DNA of 64,000 nucleotides from CAVXFL01 sp963761015. Lineage in GTDB: Bacteria > Pseudomonadota > Alphaproteobacteria > Acetobacterales > Acetobacteraceae. The position numbers were made by a program, and so were the translations under genes. Below the pieces are notes generated by a model. It made no database searches, was not told the DNA's origin, and saw nothing but the letters and a program-made list of their open reading frames with translations. Location of the stretch: contig CAVXFL010000015.1 of assembly GCA_963761015.1 (NCBI GenBank), forward strand, positions 1 through 64,000, in the 5' to 3' direction. This document shows, piece by piece, positions 63,241 to 64,000 of the stretch (position 1 is the first letter of the stretch; each line of letters starts with the position of its first letter).

Positions 63241-64000
63241 GCGAGGCTCCTTCGCAATCCGGGGAACGACAGAAAGGACACCAGATACAGGCCGGCGGCC
63301 AAAAGCAGAACCCGCTGGAAGCCCCATTGCAGCGCGATCAGGTTGGCGAGTGGCGTCGCCACCACGGAAAACGCCCCGTTCAGCCCCCACGACCAGGGCA
63401 GCAATCCGCCGCGGCCGACCGTGCTCAACCCCAGCGGGAACGGCAGGCCGAGTGCCAGCGAAACCGGGGCGATCAGCAGCACCACGACCGCGGCGCGCAG
63501 GCCCCAGGGCCAGCCGATCGTGGCCAGCAGCAACGGTTGCAGCCAGCCGCCGACCGCTAGGCACCATCCGGCCACGACCGCCACCGCCAGGCCGAGCCCG
63601 AGCCGCGGCCTGGCCCCGAAGCGCGCGGCGGTCAGGCTGCCCAGGCCGGAAAAGATCAGCATGCCGCTCAGCACCAGGGCAAAGCCGCTGGCGCGGTCGT
63701 TCAGGTAGAATGCGGCCTGCTCGATCAGGTAAAGCTCGATGAACAGGAAGCCCAAGCCGAGCGCGGCGAAATAGACGATGGCGCGCGTTATCTTGCCCGC
63801 GCCCGCCGCGAGCCGCGCCGGGCTGGCGAGCGGCACGGCCAGCACCAACAGCGCGATCAGCGCCGCCTGGGCGAGCACGGCCAGATTGACCAGCGGCCCG
63901 ATCTCGGCCTGCGGCAGCAATTCCAGACGTTTCAGGATCGTCCCGAGCCGGTCGAGCCGGAGCACCGAATAGAAGAACGGCCGGTCATAGGTGATCGGGG
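63201..64000 (-). CDS. Spermidine-synthase-like membrane protein, C-terminal part (runs off the window)
   Basis: The visible 265 residues open at the window edge with 'PITYDRPFFYSVLRLDRLG', which resembles the 'TDDRPFFF' motif of membrane-fused spermidine-synthase-like proteins. About seven transmembrane helices follow ('IVYFAALGLGFLFIELYLIEQ', 'ALGLPFPLGLSTVGRG'). The N-terminal part lies beyond position 64000. The gene overlaps the PIMT start, so the two are probably co-transcribed. Confidence 0.65.
   Translation of the reverse strand, partial: PITYDRPFFYSVLRLDRLGTILKRLELLPQAEIGPLVNLAVLAQAALIALLVLAVPLASPARLAAGAGKITRAIVYFAALGLGFLFIELYLIEQAAFYLNDRASGFALVLSGMLIFSGLGSLTAARFGARPRLGLGLAVAVVAGWCLAVGGWLQPLLLATIGWPWGLRAAVVVLLIAPVSLALGLPFPLGLSTVGRGGLLPWSWGLNGAFSVVATPLANLIALQWGFQRVLLLAAGLYLVSFLSFPGLRRSLAWQDIPAPSHDAA

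Overview
This window is GC-rich, densely packed bacterial chromosome, most likely from an alphaproteobacterium of the Rhodospirillales/Acetobacteraceae type. That placement is an inference from several features: a CcrM-type GANTC methyltransferase directly after rnhB, alphaproteobacterial-looking Trm112/DUF971 proteins, an HtrA/OmpR-type two-component operon, an LpxR-like outer-membrane enzyme, and many GTG or TTG starts with 4-bp gene overlaps. There are no rRNA genes and no CRISPR array. Three tRNA genes are present: Gly-GCC, Ser-GGA and Arg-CCG.

Layout. 0-7.5 kb: tRNA-Gly, a thioredoxin/TPR co-chaperone, two small conserved proteins, then a periplasmic alcohol-oxidation cluster. That cluster holds a PQQ dehydrogenase with a lanthanide-type active site (broken by two frameshifts), a cytochrome c and a XoxJ-like binding protein, followed by a CdtB-like nuclease and NADH dehydrogenase type II. 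7.5-13.5 kb: a frameshifted SRPBCC gene and a five-gene branched-chain amino-acid-type ABC importer on the minus strand. 13.5-18 kb: a TonB/TolA-like membrane protein, a persulfide-dioxygenase-like MBL enzyme, an OsmC protein, a frameshifted LLM monooxygenase, and a truncated second copy of the MBL gene end. 18-26.4 kb is a surface-polysaccharide and adhesin region under decay: a glycosyltransferase gene cut by an IS630 element, and a collagen-repeat/RTX-like adhesin gene cut by an IS66 element with a perfect 8-bp target duplication. 26.5-30 kb: YcgN, a DapA-family enzyme, a YgjP-like peptidase and an alcohol dehydrogenase-family oxidoreductase. 30-35 kb: a small cluster (WcbI-TPR protein, acyl ligase, acyl carrier protein, PLP decarboxylase) resembling the loading module of exosortase-A-associated loci. 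35-49 kb is housekeeping: kinase/regulator/HtrA, rnhB-ccrM, a DUF2325 gene, doxX-like, ndk, ABC-F, a VapBC-type module, LpxR-like and lepA. 49.3-52.9 kb, between tRNA-Ser and tRNA-Arg, is a graveyard of IS and gene remnants. 52.9-64 kb: an alpha/beta-hydrolase lipoprotein, a zinc-finger protein, polA (one frameshift), parDE, an OLD-like ATPase/TOPRIM gene, cupin-Uma2, an unknown protein, a PIMT and the C-terminal part of a spermidine-synthase-like membrane protein.

One general caution. Ten or more otherwise well-preserved genes, polA and a transposase among them, are interrupted by single-base indels, often in short homopolymers. Sequencing error is a serious explanation for many of the 'pseudogenes'. 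The IS insertions are different: they are bounded by clean inverted repeats and target duplications and are real structural events.
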